A stretch of DNA of 64,000 bases, taken from positions 63,012 through 127,011 of the forward strand of contig NZ_JH725026.1 in assembly GCF_000278135.1 (NCBI RefSeq). The letters run 5' to 3'. Below the pieces are notes generated by a model, which saw only the letters and a list, made by a program, of their open reading frames with translations, was not told where the DNA came from and ran no database searches. The DNA is from Candidatus Bartonella washoeensis Sb944nv (GTDB taxonomy: Bacteria > Pseudomonadota > Alphaproteobacteria > Rhizobiales > Rhizobiaceae). Below, piece by piece: positions 10,101 through 19,290 of this stretch. Position 1 is the stretch's first letter; each line of letters opens with the position of its first letter. Made by a program: the position numbers and the translations under genes.

Positions 10101-11129
10101 TGTTCTAACTGCCTATCTCTTATCTTCACTGAAAAAATATTTAAATTGCGCGCAACACGGCAAAAATGATACCTATTAACAATCAATACAGACGTACTTA
10201 TCGCTTTTATGAGCTATAAAATAATCTCTAGCACAATGATATTCGCTCGTTCAATCAAAAGCTCTAAAGAATATAAATATCTGTATTTGAAAGACTAAGC
10301 ACCGATATTTATATCGTTGTTTGAGAAATTATTCATTGAATACATCCCCCTAATCATTAAGGATTCTGTTGCTTTTTATACGTTTTTAAAATCGTTACAA
10401 TATAAAAATTTTCACTATTTAAGCCCCCCTACTCCCTGAGTACACTCCATATCAAAGTAGTAATCATAAAATTTTTGTTTTATGTACAACGCAATCCTAG
10501 AATATTATAAATTAATATCAAAAATAACGTTGATACTTGCAAAACCCAAACAGTTAATATTAACTGATCATCAACACTTTAAAATATTGGCAAATTACGA
10601 TTGCACGCACCTAAATCAACTATCCGCATAATAGCTGCCTTATGATATGTATTTCCCTTCATTAAACTAAATGAATCATAGCTTTACCATAGAGGTAGCT
10701 TTCACACGATCACATCATTTATTAGCAACCCAATAAGTATTATCAATTTCAATTAAAATATTGATTTATAAATATAAATAATATTTTGTAACTTGAATAA
10801 GACTCCCAAATATCGTATGATTCTCTCATTTCAAACCTGCCTATGATGAATCAATCAAAACCATTTCTTGCACGTCACAAGCAGAGCTGATATGTGAGCA
10901 AAAACACTTAAAGAAAGGCATAAATATATCTCTTATGAACCGTCTCATGCAAGAGAAGTTGCAACATAGGGAGCTGGCCAAGAGTATGATGATCCTAGCT
11001 TGCACCTTCATAAGCGTGAAGATGTTGGTAAACAACGAATTTAACATTATACCATTCGCAAGCACTATTATAAAATAGCTCGGGGTGTCCTGAGAGATGT
11101 TTCTTAAAAAAGTGCGTAAATGTGCAACA
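10101..11129. other. AT-rich non-coding stretch with decayed coding traces
   Basis: No intact gene is visible in about 1 kb. Between 10895 and 11094 the plus strand shows short protein-like runs broken by stops and frame changes, for example KYISYEPSHAREVAT, then EYDDPSLHLHKREDVGKQR, then HYTIRKHYYKIARGVLRD. I cannot assign a family. The position directly before an integrase remnant suggests leftover accessory DNA. Confidence 0.4.
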
Positions 11130-11364
11130 CAATGATGTTCTCTTTGTGAGAGATAAAAGCGTACAGCAATGCATAGTATTGATTATTTAAAAGACATTGC
11201 TTTAGATTTTTTGAAAATCGTAAAACTGAATTAAAGGATGATGGTAAAAATGGAAGTTGGTTTTCACCTTTATAGCTTCATATTCTCCCCCAATTAGGCT
11301 GTCTAACCGTTTCAGAAATTACGCAAACAGATATACGCAATACTTTGTCGGTAAATTAATCTGA
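11130..11364 (+). pseudogene. remnant of a P4-type tyrosine integrase
   Basis: Two overlapping frames together give a core-binding-domain fragment: KRTAMHSIDYLKDIALDF from the first, then, after a slip in a T-run near 11207-11212, FFENRKTELKDDGKNGSWF, SPL, an in-frame TAG at 11273, and HILPQLGCLTVSEITQTDIR. The pattern DDGKN..W.SPL..HILP.LG...VSEITQTDIRNTL is the SAM-like domain of phage/island integrases of the P4 family. The catalytic domain (R, H-x-x-R, Y) is missing. Same strand as tRNA-Glu, which begins 380 bases further on. Clearly dead. Confidence 0.75.
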
Positions 11365-11744
11365 AGTGTTTTTTTGCTTTACCAAAAATCCTAAATAAGA
11401 AAAGCCACACTTTTCCACATATACATCGCATAATAATCAATAAAATATTACTCAAAAATTCAGCATATCAAAACTGCTGATTTTATCTCTTTCTTCTATT
11501 TATCAAATCAGAAAGATCAAAGATAGCATTCGATTACTGCAGTGTTAACATAAAATCTTTCTATCAATCGTGATAACTGTTCTCTATATTTTCTCACGCA
11601 AAAATTTAAGAAACAAAATAATCCAGATAAAAGTAACAGCAACATACTCAAAAATAATTTAATAAAATACGTTTTTTTAAAAAAAAATCACGCAGAGGGC
11701 TTGCGAAGTAAAAAGATCCTCTCTATAAGCCTGATCATTGGTTT

Positions 11745-11819
11745 GCGCCCATCGTCTAGCGGTTAGGACGCCGCCCTTTCACGGCGGAAACAGGGGTTCA
11801 ATTCCCCTTGGGCGTACCA
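11745..11819 (+). tRNA. tRNA-Glu (anticodon UUC)
   Basis: A full cloverleaf is readable. The acceptor arm GCGCCCA pairs with TGGGCGT (one G-U at the end). The D-arm lies around TAGCGGTTAGGA. The anticodon stem CCGCC/GGCGG encloses loop CTTTCAC with anticodon TTC at 11778-11780. The T-arm is AGGGGTTCAATTCCCCT, and CCA is encoded at 11817-11819. Integrase debris lies upstream and an ATG-less open frame downstream. Confidence 0.97.
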
Positions 11820-11901
11820 TATCCTTTTTTATTATAGATAACTTATTAATTCTGCATATTTGAAGTGAGGGATTATAAATAAAAGTGAGGGAATAGGATT
11901 T

Positions 11902-12129
11902 TCAAATCATACCTCTGCAAAGGTGGTGTTTTCCTTTTGCTTCGTTAAGCACTTCTAATAATGCTTTAAAGGCTTTTAAATTTTCCTCTGAACAAGCAGA
12001 AAGAAGTTTAAAGAACACGTCAACAATTTCACAATTCAACGGATTTGAAGACTTTATTGTAAAACTTGTGCGAAAGGCGTGTGATTCTTTTCTGAAGAGA
12101 AAAGCGCTGTTTTGTCTAAAGCATGTTGC
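11902..12129 (-). pseudogene. 75-codon open frame without a start, probable gene remnant
   Basis: The minus strand is open for 75 codons between stops at 12130-12132 and 11902-11904, with no ATG except next to the stop. The translation has protein-like composition: FKLLSACSEENLKAFKALL followed by EVLNEAKGKHHLCRGMI, the first part a plausible amphipathic helix. I do not recognise the family. The flanks (11820-11901 and 12133-12320) hold no other gene. Confidence 0.3.
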
Positions 12130-12320
12130 TCAATGAATATCACATTGGCAAATATATTCCTTCTCTTTAAGAAAAGAGTTCCTGAATAAAATTTTATAAC
12201 TTATTATATATTCTAACAATATCATATTTGAGTACTCTCTCTATCACCCCTGTTTTTACTTTTCATTATAAGCTTGAAAGTGCTATAAAAAAATATCACT
12301 TAAATGAAAAAGGACTTCTA

Positions 12321-13535
12321 ATGATAAAGATAAAAGTGGAAAACCCCGTTGTTGAAATCGATGGGGATGAAATGACCCGTATCATCTGGAAATATATCAA
12401 GGAAAAACTAATCCATCCCTATCTCGACATTGATCTGAAGTATTATGATCTTTCCGTTGAAAATCGAGATGCAACCAATGATCAAGTAACTATCGATTCT
12501 GCTAATGCTATCAGAAAATATGGGGTTGGCATAAAATGTGCAACCATCACACCTGATGAAGCACGTGTCAAAGAATTTAACCTAAAAAAAATGTGGAAAT
12601 CACCCAATGGTACAATCCGCAATATTTTAGGGGGAGTTATTTTTCGCGAACCCATTATCTGCAAAAATGTCCCACGCCTTGTTCCTAACTGGACAAAACC
12701 AATTATTATCGGACGTCACGCTTTTGGTGATCAGTATAAGGCAACTGATTTCAAATTTCCTGGCAAGGGAAAGCTAACTATTAAATTTGTTGGTGATGAC
12801 AATCAAGTTATCGAACATGACGTTTTTGACGCCCCAGGTGCAGGAGTTGCAATGGCGATGTATAACCTGGATGAATCAATTCGTGACTTTGCTCGCGCAT
12901 CTTTTAATTATGGACTACAGCGGAATGTTCCAGTCTATCTTTCAACAAAAAATACCATATTGAAAACTTACGATGGCCGTTTTAAAGATATCTTTCAAGA
13001 AATATTCGACGCGGAATTTAAAGCTGAATTTGAAAATCGTAACTTATATTATGAACATCGCCTCATTGATGACATGGTTGCTTCTGCACTTAAATGGTCA
13101 GGTGGTTACGTGTGGGCATGTAAAAATTATGATGGTGATGTTCAATCAGATATCGTTGCTCAAGGCTTTGGCTCCCTTGGTCTCATGACTTCTGTTCTCA
13201 TGACACCCGATGGTAAAATTGTTGAAGCAGAAGCAGCACATGGTACAGTAACACGTCATTACCGCCAGCATCAAAAAAATGAAGAAACATCAACAAATTC
13301 TATTGCTTCTATTTTTGCATGGACTCGTGGACTAGCGCACCGTGCTAAACTGGATAACAATGAAAAACTTAAAAACTTTGCCACAACATTGGAAAAAGTG
13401 TGCATCAAAACTGTTGAAGAGGGCTTTATGACCAAGGATCTTGCGCTTCTAATTGGTCCTAAACAAAAATGGCTTTCTACAACAGGATTTCTCGATAAAA
13501 TTGATGAAAATCTCAAAAAAGCAATGGTCAATTAA
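12321..13535 (+). CDS. icd: NADP-dependent isocitrate dehydrogenase
   Basis: TCA-cycle enzyme that oxidises isocitrate to 2-oxoglutarate and CO2 with NADP+. The sequence is of the dimeric eukaryote-like type II found across Rhizobiales: [16 protein letters not shown] near the start, [12 protein letters not shown] for substrate binding, and [20 protein letters not shown] with the metal aspartates. From the ATG at 12321 it has 404 residues, the family norm, with AGGA about six bases upstream. A TTG at 12228 would add a 31-residue low-quality extension and is rejected. A hairpin follows the stop. Confidence 0.95.
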   Translation: MIKIKVENPVVEIDGDEMTRIIWKYIKEKLIHPYLDIDLKYYDLSVENRDATNDQVTIDSANAIRKYGVGIKCATITPDEARVKEFNLKKMWKSPNGTIRNILGGVIFREPIICKNVPRLVPNWTKPIIIGRHAFGDQYKATDFKFPGKGKLTIKFVGDDNQVIEHDVFDAPGAGVAMAMYNLDESIRDFARASFNYGLQRNVPVYLSTKNTILKTYDGRFKDIFQEIFDAEFKAEFENRNLYYEHRLIDDMVASALKWSGGYVWACKNYDGDVQSDIVAQGFGSLGLMTSVLMTPDGKIVEAEAAHGTVTRHYRQHQKNEETSTNSIASIFAWTRGLAHRAKLDNNEKLKNFATTLEKVCIKTVEEGFMTKDLALLIGPKQKWLSTTGFLDKIDENLKKAMVN

Positions 13536-13556
13536 GCTGTAATTTAATTTAAATTT

Positions 13557-13582
13557 CAAAGCTCTACAAAAAAAGAGCTTTG
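13557..13582 (+). terminator. stem-loop after icd
   Basis: CAAAGCTCT (13557-13565) pairs perfectly with AGAGCTTTG (13574-13582) across an eight-base loop, 22 bases after the icd stop. The following sequence, AATCTTCTC, is a poor T-tract, so termination is inferred from position. Confidence 0.45.
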
Positions 13583-13654
13583 AATCTTCTCTTGGCAAAT
13601 TCAGAGAACTGCCTTATAAATAAAAAAGTTATCCTTTACTAAATAGAAAAAAAA

Positions 13655-15082
13655 GTGCAAAAACAAAGCTGGTCTACGCTTTTATTGGGTAAAAATGGTA
13701 TTTATTCTTTAACGTTTACAGGCGGTGTTGCGTTACATGCCATAAACGTTTACGTTGTTATAACTATTTTACCTTCCCTTATGAATGAAATTGGCAATGA
13801 ACTGTATTATTCTTGGGTAGCTACTATTTTTATTATAGCTTCACTTATTGGTACTTCCCTTGCAACAAAGATATTAGGGAAAATGGGTCCCCGTAAATCT
13901 TACGTTTTTTCTGCACTCATTTTTACCGTTGGCACCTTTATATGCAGCATTGCTTCAACTATGCCGTTATTTTTAATAGGCCGCTTTATTCAAGGATTTG
14001 GAAGTGGTTGTTTGCTATGCCTATCTTATTCGATGATACGTATTGTTTTCAATTCATCGTTATGGTCGCATGCATTAAGTATTATTTCTCTCATGTGGGG
14101 AATATCAACCTTTTTGGGACCAGCTATTGGCGGCATCTCTATACATTATGGTGTGTGGAGAGCATCTTTTTGGATTGTCGGCTCATTAGCAATAATTTTC
14201 TCACTCATAGCCCTTAAAATTTTACCAAGAGAAAATGAAAATTATATCCCAAAATCTCAACTCCCCTTCTCTCAACTCCTTACACTTATCTTATTGATTT
14301 TCATAATTTCTGCTGCGGGAACGATGAATACTACAGTTGTGCAAATCTGCGGATTAGTTATCGGGTTTAGTCTTCTCTTTGTTCTAGCCAAGATCGAAAC
14401 ATCTACGCGTCATCCTATGTTGCCATGCAAAACCTTTTCGTTTTCTTCTGAATTTTTTCCTCTTTATTCACTGATACTCATCATAACAACAGTAGTGTAT
14501 GGCACAGAACTTTATTTTCCACTATTTCTTCAAAAGCTTCATGGACACGATCCGCTTATTGCTGGCTATATGGCAGCATTAATGAGCATTGGTTGGACAT
14601 GTGGCTCTGTATCCAGTGCCGGTGCATCTGCAAAAAAAATTCCTAGCCTTATTTTATATTCCCCCATATTCAGCCTTATAGGCATGAGCATTCTTTTATG
14701 GTTTATTCCAACAGAAACTCCTAAACTAGGATATACTTTTATCATTTGCTTAGCATTGTTTTCTATCGGGATTAGTTCCGGTATAGCGTGGCCACACCTG
14801 CTAACAAGAATACTACAATGCGCTAGCGATAAAGATGCTCTGCGTGCCAGTGAGTCTCTTACCTCTGTACAACTATTTTCAATAGCTTTTAGTGCAACAT
14901 TAGCAGGAACAATTACTAATCTCGCCGGTCTTTCTAATCCTGGAGGAATAACAGGAATGATTTTCGCAGCAAAGGCTCTTCTTGCGACATTTATCAGTCT
15001 TTTATTCTGTCTTGGTATTCCATTTGCCTTGCGCGTTTCCTACAACATACTAAAAAAATCAACCGAGCAATCAAATGACTAA
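13655..15082 (+). CDS. MFS transporter, multidrug-exporter type
   Basis: Integral inner-membrane protein of the major facilitator superfamily, 475 residues and hydrophobic throughout with some 12-14 membrane segments. A degenerate motif A is visible between segments 2 and 3 (KILGKMGPRKSY), followed by GRFIQGFGSGCL and the motif-C-like WGISTFLGPAIGG typical of antiporter-type exporters. The size suggests the DHA2-like group. The start is a GTG directly after an in-frame stop, with only a weak A-rich ribosome site. Substrate unknown. It stands 119 bases after icd and is convergent with a second MFS gene. Confidence 0.75.
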   Translation: MQKQSWSTLLLGKNGIYSLTFTGGVALHAINVYVVITILPSLMNEIGNELYYSWVATIFIIASLIGTSLATKILGKMGPRKSYVFSALIFTVGTFICSIASTMPLFLIGRFIQGFGSGCLLCLSYSMIRIVFNSSLWSHALSIISLMWGISTFLGPAIGGISIHYGVWRASFWIVGSLAIIFSLIALKILPRENENYIPKSQLPFSQLLTLILLIFIISAAGTMNTTVVQICGLVIGFSLLFVLAKIETSTRHPMLPCKTFSFSSEFFPLYSLILIITTVVYGTELYFPLFLQKLHGHDPLIAGYMAALMSIGWTCGSVSSAGASAKKIPSLILYSPIFSLIGMSILLWFIPTETPKLGYTFIICLALFSIGISSGIAWPHLLTRILQCASDKDALRASESLTSVQLFSIAFSATLAGTITNLAGLSNPGGITGMIFAAKALLATFISLLFCLGIPFALRVSYNILKKSTEQSND

Positions 15083-15122
15083 ACAAGGGAAAAGATACTT
15101 TTTTTTCAAGAAACATTCGTAA

Positions 15123-16343
15123 TTAAGAGAGATATTGATCACGTCTTTCCACGTACCATGAAAAACAAAAAATCATTAATCCACACAGAGTTAAAATACC
15201 TCCAAGAACAGCAGTATATTCATAGCTATAACCCAATCTCAAAATCCATGCTCCAGCTTCTGCCCCAAGAGCATTAGCAATATTAAAAGCAGATTGCATT
15301 AAAGCTCCTGCCAAAATCTGTCCATGGAGAGCAACGTCCATAATTTTTGTTTGTATAGAAGGCATAGCTGCAAAAGAAGTACCAACAAGAAAGCATCCTA
15401 ATGCTGCCATTAATGGAGTATAGGATAAAAAGAAAAAAAGAAAAAAAACAAACGCGCTCCAAAGCATAGCAAAAAATATCAGCGGCGAAGTACCAACTTT
15501 AACTGCGAATTTAGGTCCTAAAAGATTACCTACTACCATTCCCAATCCAACTAACGGCATAATAAACGGTACCCAATCAAGCGAAACACCAGAAATATGC
15601 ATTAATGTTGACTTAATATAAGTAAAAACAGAAAATAACCCCGATGAGCCAACTGAAACCATCATCAAAAGAAACCATACCTGCTTTTGTTTTAACGCAC
15701 TTAGCTCGCGTAGAGGATTCGTTTTTAAATCATTGGGAGCAGAAGGTAAAAACGCCCAAATAAGCAAACAACATAATAAAGCAATAGCGCCTACAAGGAT
15801 AAAAGCAATCTGCCAGCCAACAAGCTGGCCAATCCAAGTTGCACTCGGTGCTCCCAAAACAGTCGCAATTGTCAAACCCAGCATAACATACCCAACAGCT
15901 TTCGAACGTTCATTCATTTCTGCCATTGAAGACGCTACCATAGTTGCAAGCCCAAAATAGATGCCATGCGGAAGACCACTGATAAAACGCAACGCTACTA
16001 ACATGCTAAAATTAGCAAAAAAAGCACTAGCAATATTTGCAAATGCATAAAAAGACATCAATCCTATTAAAACAGTCTTGCGTGATAACTGAGCTGTTGC
16101 AACAGCTAAAAGAGGTGCTCCAATCACAACACCCAATGCATAAGCAGAAACATATTGACCAGCTGTAGGAATATCAACAGATGAACTGCGTGCCATCTCC
16201 GGCTGTAAGCCCATAGCAACAAATTCCGCAGTACCAATAGCAAAACTTCCCACTGCAAGAGCTAAGATTGCCAAACGCCGTGTTCTCAAATCAATTCCTG
16301 AAGCAAGAATGCTTTCCTTATGAGAGTTCCTCATTTTCTTCAT
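15123..16343 (-). CDS. MFS transporter, AraJ/DHA1-like efflux protein
   Basis: A 406-residue, 12-segment major facilitator of the AraJ/YdhP-like DHA1 group. The first segments read LALAVGSFAIGTAEFVAMGL and YALGVVIGAPLLAVATAQLS, close to the family consensus. GLPHGIYFGLATMVASSMA and LGAPSATWIGQLVGWQ supply the motif-C region. Such proteins export sugars, arabinose analogues or drugs; the substrate cannot be read here. The fourth codon is also ATG and has a better GAAGAAA site before it, so translation may begin at 16334. It is convergent with the other MFS gene, with 40 bases between the stops. Confidence 0.8.
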   Translation of the reverse strand: MKKMRNSHKESILASGIDLRTRRLAILALAVGSFAIGTAEFVAMGLQPEMARSSSVDIPTAGQYVSAYALGVVIGAPLLAVATAQLSRKTVLIGLMSFYAFANIASAFFANFSMLVALRFISGLPHGIYFGLATMVASSMAEMNERSKAVGYVMLGLTIATVLGAPSATWIGQLVGWQIAFILVGAIALLCCLLIWAFLPSAPNDLKTNPLRELSALKQKQVWFLLMMVSVGSSGLFSVFTYIKSTLMHISGVSLDWVPFIMPLVGLGMVVGNLLGPKFAVKVGTSPLIFFAMLWSAFVFFLFFFLSYTPLMAALGCFLVGTSFAAMPSIQTKIMDVALHGQILAGALMQSAFNIANALGAEAGAWILRLGYSYEYTAVLGGILTLCGLMIFCFSWYVERRDQYLS

Positions 16344-16689
16344 TTCTATAGTGTGATACTTTAATCATGAATATCTGTAATATGGCGTAAATGAACTCAG
16401 AATCTTCTTATATCTATGCATAAAAAATTCCAATAAAACACTAAAACATCTTCCACAAGGAAAACAAAAACGCTTTAATTTTCTTTCGTAGTGACATATT
16501 AAAATATCGTTATTAGAAAAATAGGCTTAGCCCTTTAAAGTATCAACCGTTTGCGTTTTCTAAACCTTCAATTCAGACAAAGTCACCTTCATATCTACTC
16601 CTAAATGAAATAGCCTTTATTATAACTTCACTGTTTAAAGATAAAAAATACAAATCACACTAAAAAATACAATTTTTATACTTCTTTAA

Positions 16690-16891
16690 GGGTTTGCTAA
16701 CCCCTCATTAACATTGTTGATCTAAACAATTATCACAAACAGAAAAAACTGTTTTTCTCCGGATCAGGTAGTGCGTACCGGAGTAAGAAAGTTTCTTGCT
16801 AGTATTAAGGTGCAGAGAGAATATATAGCCACAAAACTGGAATCTATCTTTTTTGGCAATAAAGCTTTATGCTTTTGGAAAGCATTTTTAG
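16690..16891. other. cluster of six short perfect stem-loops, possible structured RNA
   Basis: The 632-base gap 16344-16975 has no gene. Within it lie GGGTT/AACCC (16690-16703), ATTGTT/AACAAT (16713-16730), AAACAG/CTGTTT (16737-16754), CTCCGG/CCGGAG (16757-16783), a short AAGAAA/TTTCTT palindrome near 16785-16797, and ATGCTTT/AAAGCAT (16869-16885). The last is followed by TTTTTA on the plus strand, like an intrinsic terminator. No plus-strand gene precedes it, so a small plus-strand RNA is one reading. The rest of the gap shows nothing. Confidence 0.3.
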
Positions 16892-16975
16892 CTTTATACT
16901 TTTAGCAATTTTCTTTGATGAAAAAATAAATGAAGCAACACAAAAAAGATAAACGCCATACATAGGGCCCATACC

Positions 16976-18094
16976 TTATCGCCCTTGCAGCCATAAAGCA
17001 CGCGTTTCAGCACAAAAATCAGCATAACAGCCTTCTTTGATAGCATCGCGAATTCCTTGCATAAGATATTGGTAATAAAAAAGATTATTCCACGTCAACA
17101 ACATCCCACCAAGAGATTCACCAGATTTAATCAAATGATGCAAATAAGCACAACTATAATCAGAAGCTGCAGGACAAAGCGACTGTGGATCCAGAGGATG
17201 TGGATCCTCTGCATAACGTGCATTGCGCAAATTAATTCGGCCAAAACGCGTAAAAGCTAAACCATGACGTCCAGCACGTGTCGGCATAACACAATCAAAC
17301 ATATCAATACCACGAGCAACACTTTTTAAAATATCATCAGGTGTTCCCACCCCCATGAGATAGCGTGGCTTATCTTCTGGCAAAATTGGACAAGTAGCAT
17401 CCAATACAGCTGTCATAACACTCTGCGGTTCACCAACAGCAAGCCCTCCAATAGCGTAACCTTTCAAATCCATCTCTTTTAATACTTGGGCAGAACGTTC
17501 ACGCAATTTCATATTATCACCGCCTTGAACAATACCAAACAGTGCTTTATCTGGCTGATCACCAAAAGCTGTTTTACAACGCTGTGCCCACCGCAATGAA
17601 AGCTCCATAGCAGCTTCCATTTCCTTTTCACTTGCAGGTAATGCAATACATTGATCCAGCTGCATTTGGATGTCTGCATTAAGAAGCCCTTGAATTTCGA
17701 TAGAACGCTCTGGACTCATTTCATAGTACGCTCCATTAAGGTAAGAGCGAAAAATCACACCTTGTTCGGTAATTTTACGAATTCCCGCAAGCGACATAAC
17801 CTGAAATCCACCGGAATCGGTTAAAATAGGTCCAGACCAGCGTGAAAATTCATGTAAGCCTCCTAAACGCGCAACACGCTCAGCCCCTGGACGCAACATT
17901 AAATGATAAGTATTGCCCAAAATGATATCTGCCCCAAGAGCACGTATCTGATCCATATACATAGCCTTAACAGTTCCTGCCGTCCCAACAGGCATAAATG
18001 CCGGTGTACGAACACACCCACGAACCGTTATAATTTCACCACAACGTGCACAACCATCTTGAGCAATTTTTCTATAATGAAACGTCTTTATCAT
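16976..18094 (-). CDS. tgt: tRNA-guanine transglycosylase with altered zinc site
   Basis: Bacterial Tgt exchanges guanine-34 in GUN-anticodon tRNAs for the queuosine precursor base. The catalytic core is intact: LTDSGGFQVMSL with the first active-site Asp, GGLAVGEP for the base pocket, and MFDCVMPTRAGRHG with the nucleophile Asp. The C-terminal zinc region reads SLCPAASDYSCAYLHHL and later LLTWNNLFYYQ. Against Zymomonas Tgt (Cys318, Cys320, Cys323, His349) only one Cys remains; the others are Ser305, Ala310 and Asn336 here. The ATG at 18094 is preferred because the longer frame to 18118 runs into the queA remnant and lacks a ribosome site. Confidence 0.93.
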   Translation of the reverse strand: MIKTFHYRKIAQDGCARCGEIITVRGCVRTPAFMPVGTAGTVKAMYMDQIRALGADIILGNTYHLMLRPGAERVARLGGLHEFSRWSGPILTDSGGFQVMSLAGIRKITEQGVIFRSYLNGAYYEMSPERSIEIQGLLNADIQMQLDQCIALPASEKEMEAAMELSLRWAQRCKTAFGDQPDKALFGIVQGGDNMKLRERSAQVLKEMDLKGYAIGGLAVGEPQSVMTAVLDATCPILPEDKPRYLMGVGTPDDILKSVARGIDMFDCVMPTRAGRHGLAFTRFGRINLRNARYAEDPHPLDPQSLCPAASDYSCAYLHHLIKSGESLGGMLLTWNNLFYYQYLMQGIRDAIKEGCYADFCAETRALWLQGR

Positions 18095-18118
18095 TACTCT
18101 CGTCTTTTTTGATTCCAT

Positions 18119-19219
18119 AAACGCATGTCGCCATAAAAAGAAAAGCTACATCTTTCTCTTAATAGCATCATCGTAAACTTTACGGATTGATTTTCGATTC
18201 GCTAAATACTGTAACCAGCATAAAAAATTAACGAAATAAATGAAGTTTTGTTATTAAGCAATCATAATAACAAAAGTGAAATCTAGTTTACCAAACTACA
18301 GAGAATGCCTGACAACATAATACTAGAAGATACATGCGCTTATCCACCACAGTCTTAAATAACTGCAGAGCTATTATTTCAAAGCCAATGATCATTATTT
18401 CCAAAAACACTAACTACTCATAATGCCTAGCAGACTTAGCATATAAAAAAACCCCTGAATACATTGTATCACCAGGTATACCTTTCACCTTCACAAATAA
18501 AAAATTTCCGCGTTTATATAGCAGGTGAATAATTTCTAAAGCTTTCTAGAAATTTCTTATTAAAATTCAAAATTTTAGCTCTGCTAGCCCCACTACTTTT
18601 TCATACGTAAAAAGAGTTTCATAATTTTTATGTTCAATATCTTAACTATACTTTGACACAATATAGCAATAAAAGGATATATGCTAGGATTGTGGATAAC
18701 AGCAACATCAATGAAACACCTTATTACTCTACTCAAGTAATTTTCCATAGTGTTTAAATCCATGCTCTCCTTTCGAGAATCTTCAGTAAAAAAGAGAAAC
18801 ATGAAAAATTTTTACATCTGCTTTTAAAAAAGTAAAATAATTCTTTGATCTAAATAAGCAAACTTCAATACAAGCTAGCTGTTACGTTAAATAATTGAAT
18901 CTCAAAAATTCTACTTGTATAAAAATAATGAATTCAGAGAAAATCTCATAAAATACCAAACAACTGTGAGAAACAATCAATCCTAGAACACTTAAAGATC
19001 GTTGATCTGACTAACCATATTCAATGCGAACAAACAGCACTGTAATTTAAGATTCCAAGTTTGTAGATAAGATCTTCTCTATTTGTAAGCAGCATTATAA
19101 AATAATCGCAAATACTGTGCCTACCAGTCAACTGCACCTAAAATCGATAAAGCTTTATATGGAGAGCAAGTGTATAGATGCCCCCTATGGAGATCAAAAC
19201 CACAACAACTGACCTCCAC
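18119..19219 (-). pseudogene. queA: eroded queA (S-adenosylmethionine:tRNA ribosyltransferase-isomerase)
   Basis: No intact gene is present, but minus-strand fragments line up in order with QueA. N-terminal: 31 codons at 19217-19127 with V.V....FDL.H and a later SP, like MRVDLFDFDLP. Middle: HNPSIYPFIA near 18694, like GHIPLPPYIA, and KRGNFLFVKV in 18542-18450, like KG....FVTLHVG. C-terminal: RFHFCYYDCLITKLHLFR (18284-18231), then FFMLVTVFSES (about 18226-18190), VYDDAIKRK (18178-18152), then FSFYGDMRLW reaching the tgt border. These match RFRVVDCLITNFHLPRS, LFMLVSAFSG, AYEHAIEH and FYSYGDASLLW. Frameshifts and stops separate them. The span of 1.1 kb equals a whole queA, in the expected place before tgt. 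Confidence 0.8.
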
Positions 19220-19290
19220 TGTACTCAAGACAAAACTAGACAGAAATACCTTTATTTAACAATCTTACGGTTGAAATCGATACAGTTATA

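Noticed and set aside
10841-11065. 74-codon minus-strand frame with Cys-rich hydrophobic translation.
   Set aside because: No recognisable family and no ribosome site; it is antisense to the decayed protein-like runs on the plus strand.
12228-12320. N-terminal extension of icd from a TTG.
   Set aside because: The added 31 residues have no family similarity, and the ATG at 12321 has a ribosome site and gives the normal 404 residues.
18593-18763. Possible 56-residue minus-strand gene with a very good AAAGGAG ribosome site and a terminator-like hairpin further down (18444-18476).
   Set aside because: It lies inside the queA remnant. Its HNPSIYPFIA segment matches the GHIPLPPYIA region of QueA at the right distance, and the hairpin region overlaps the KRG..FLFV fragment. 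Both signals are best read as leftovers of the dead gene.
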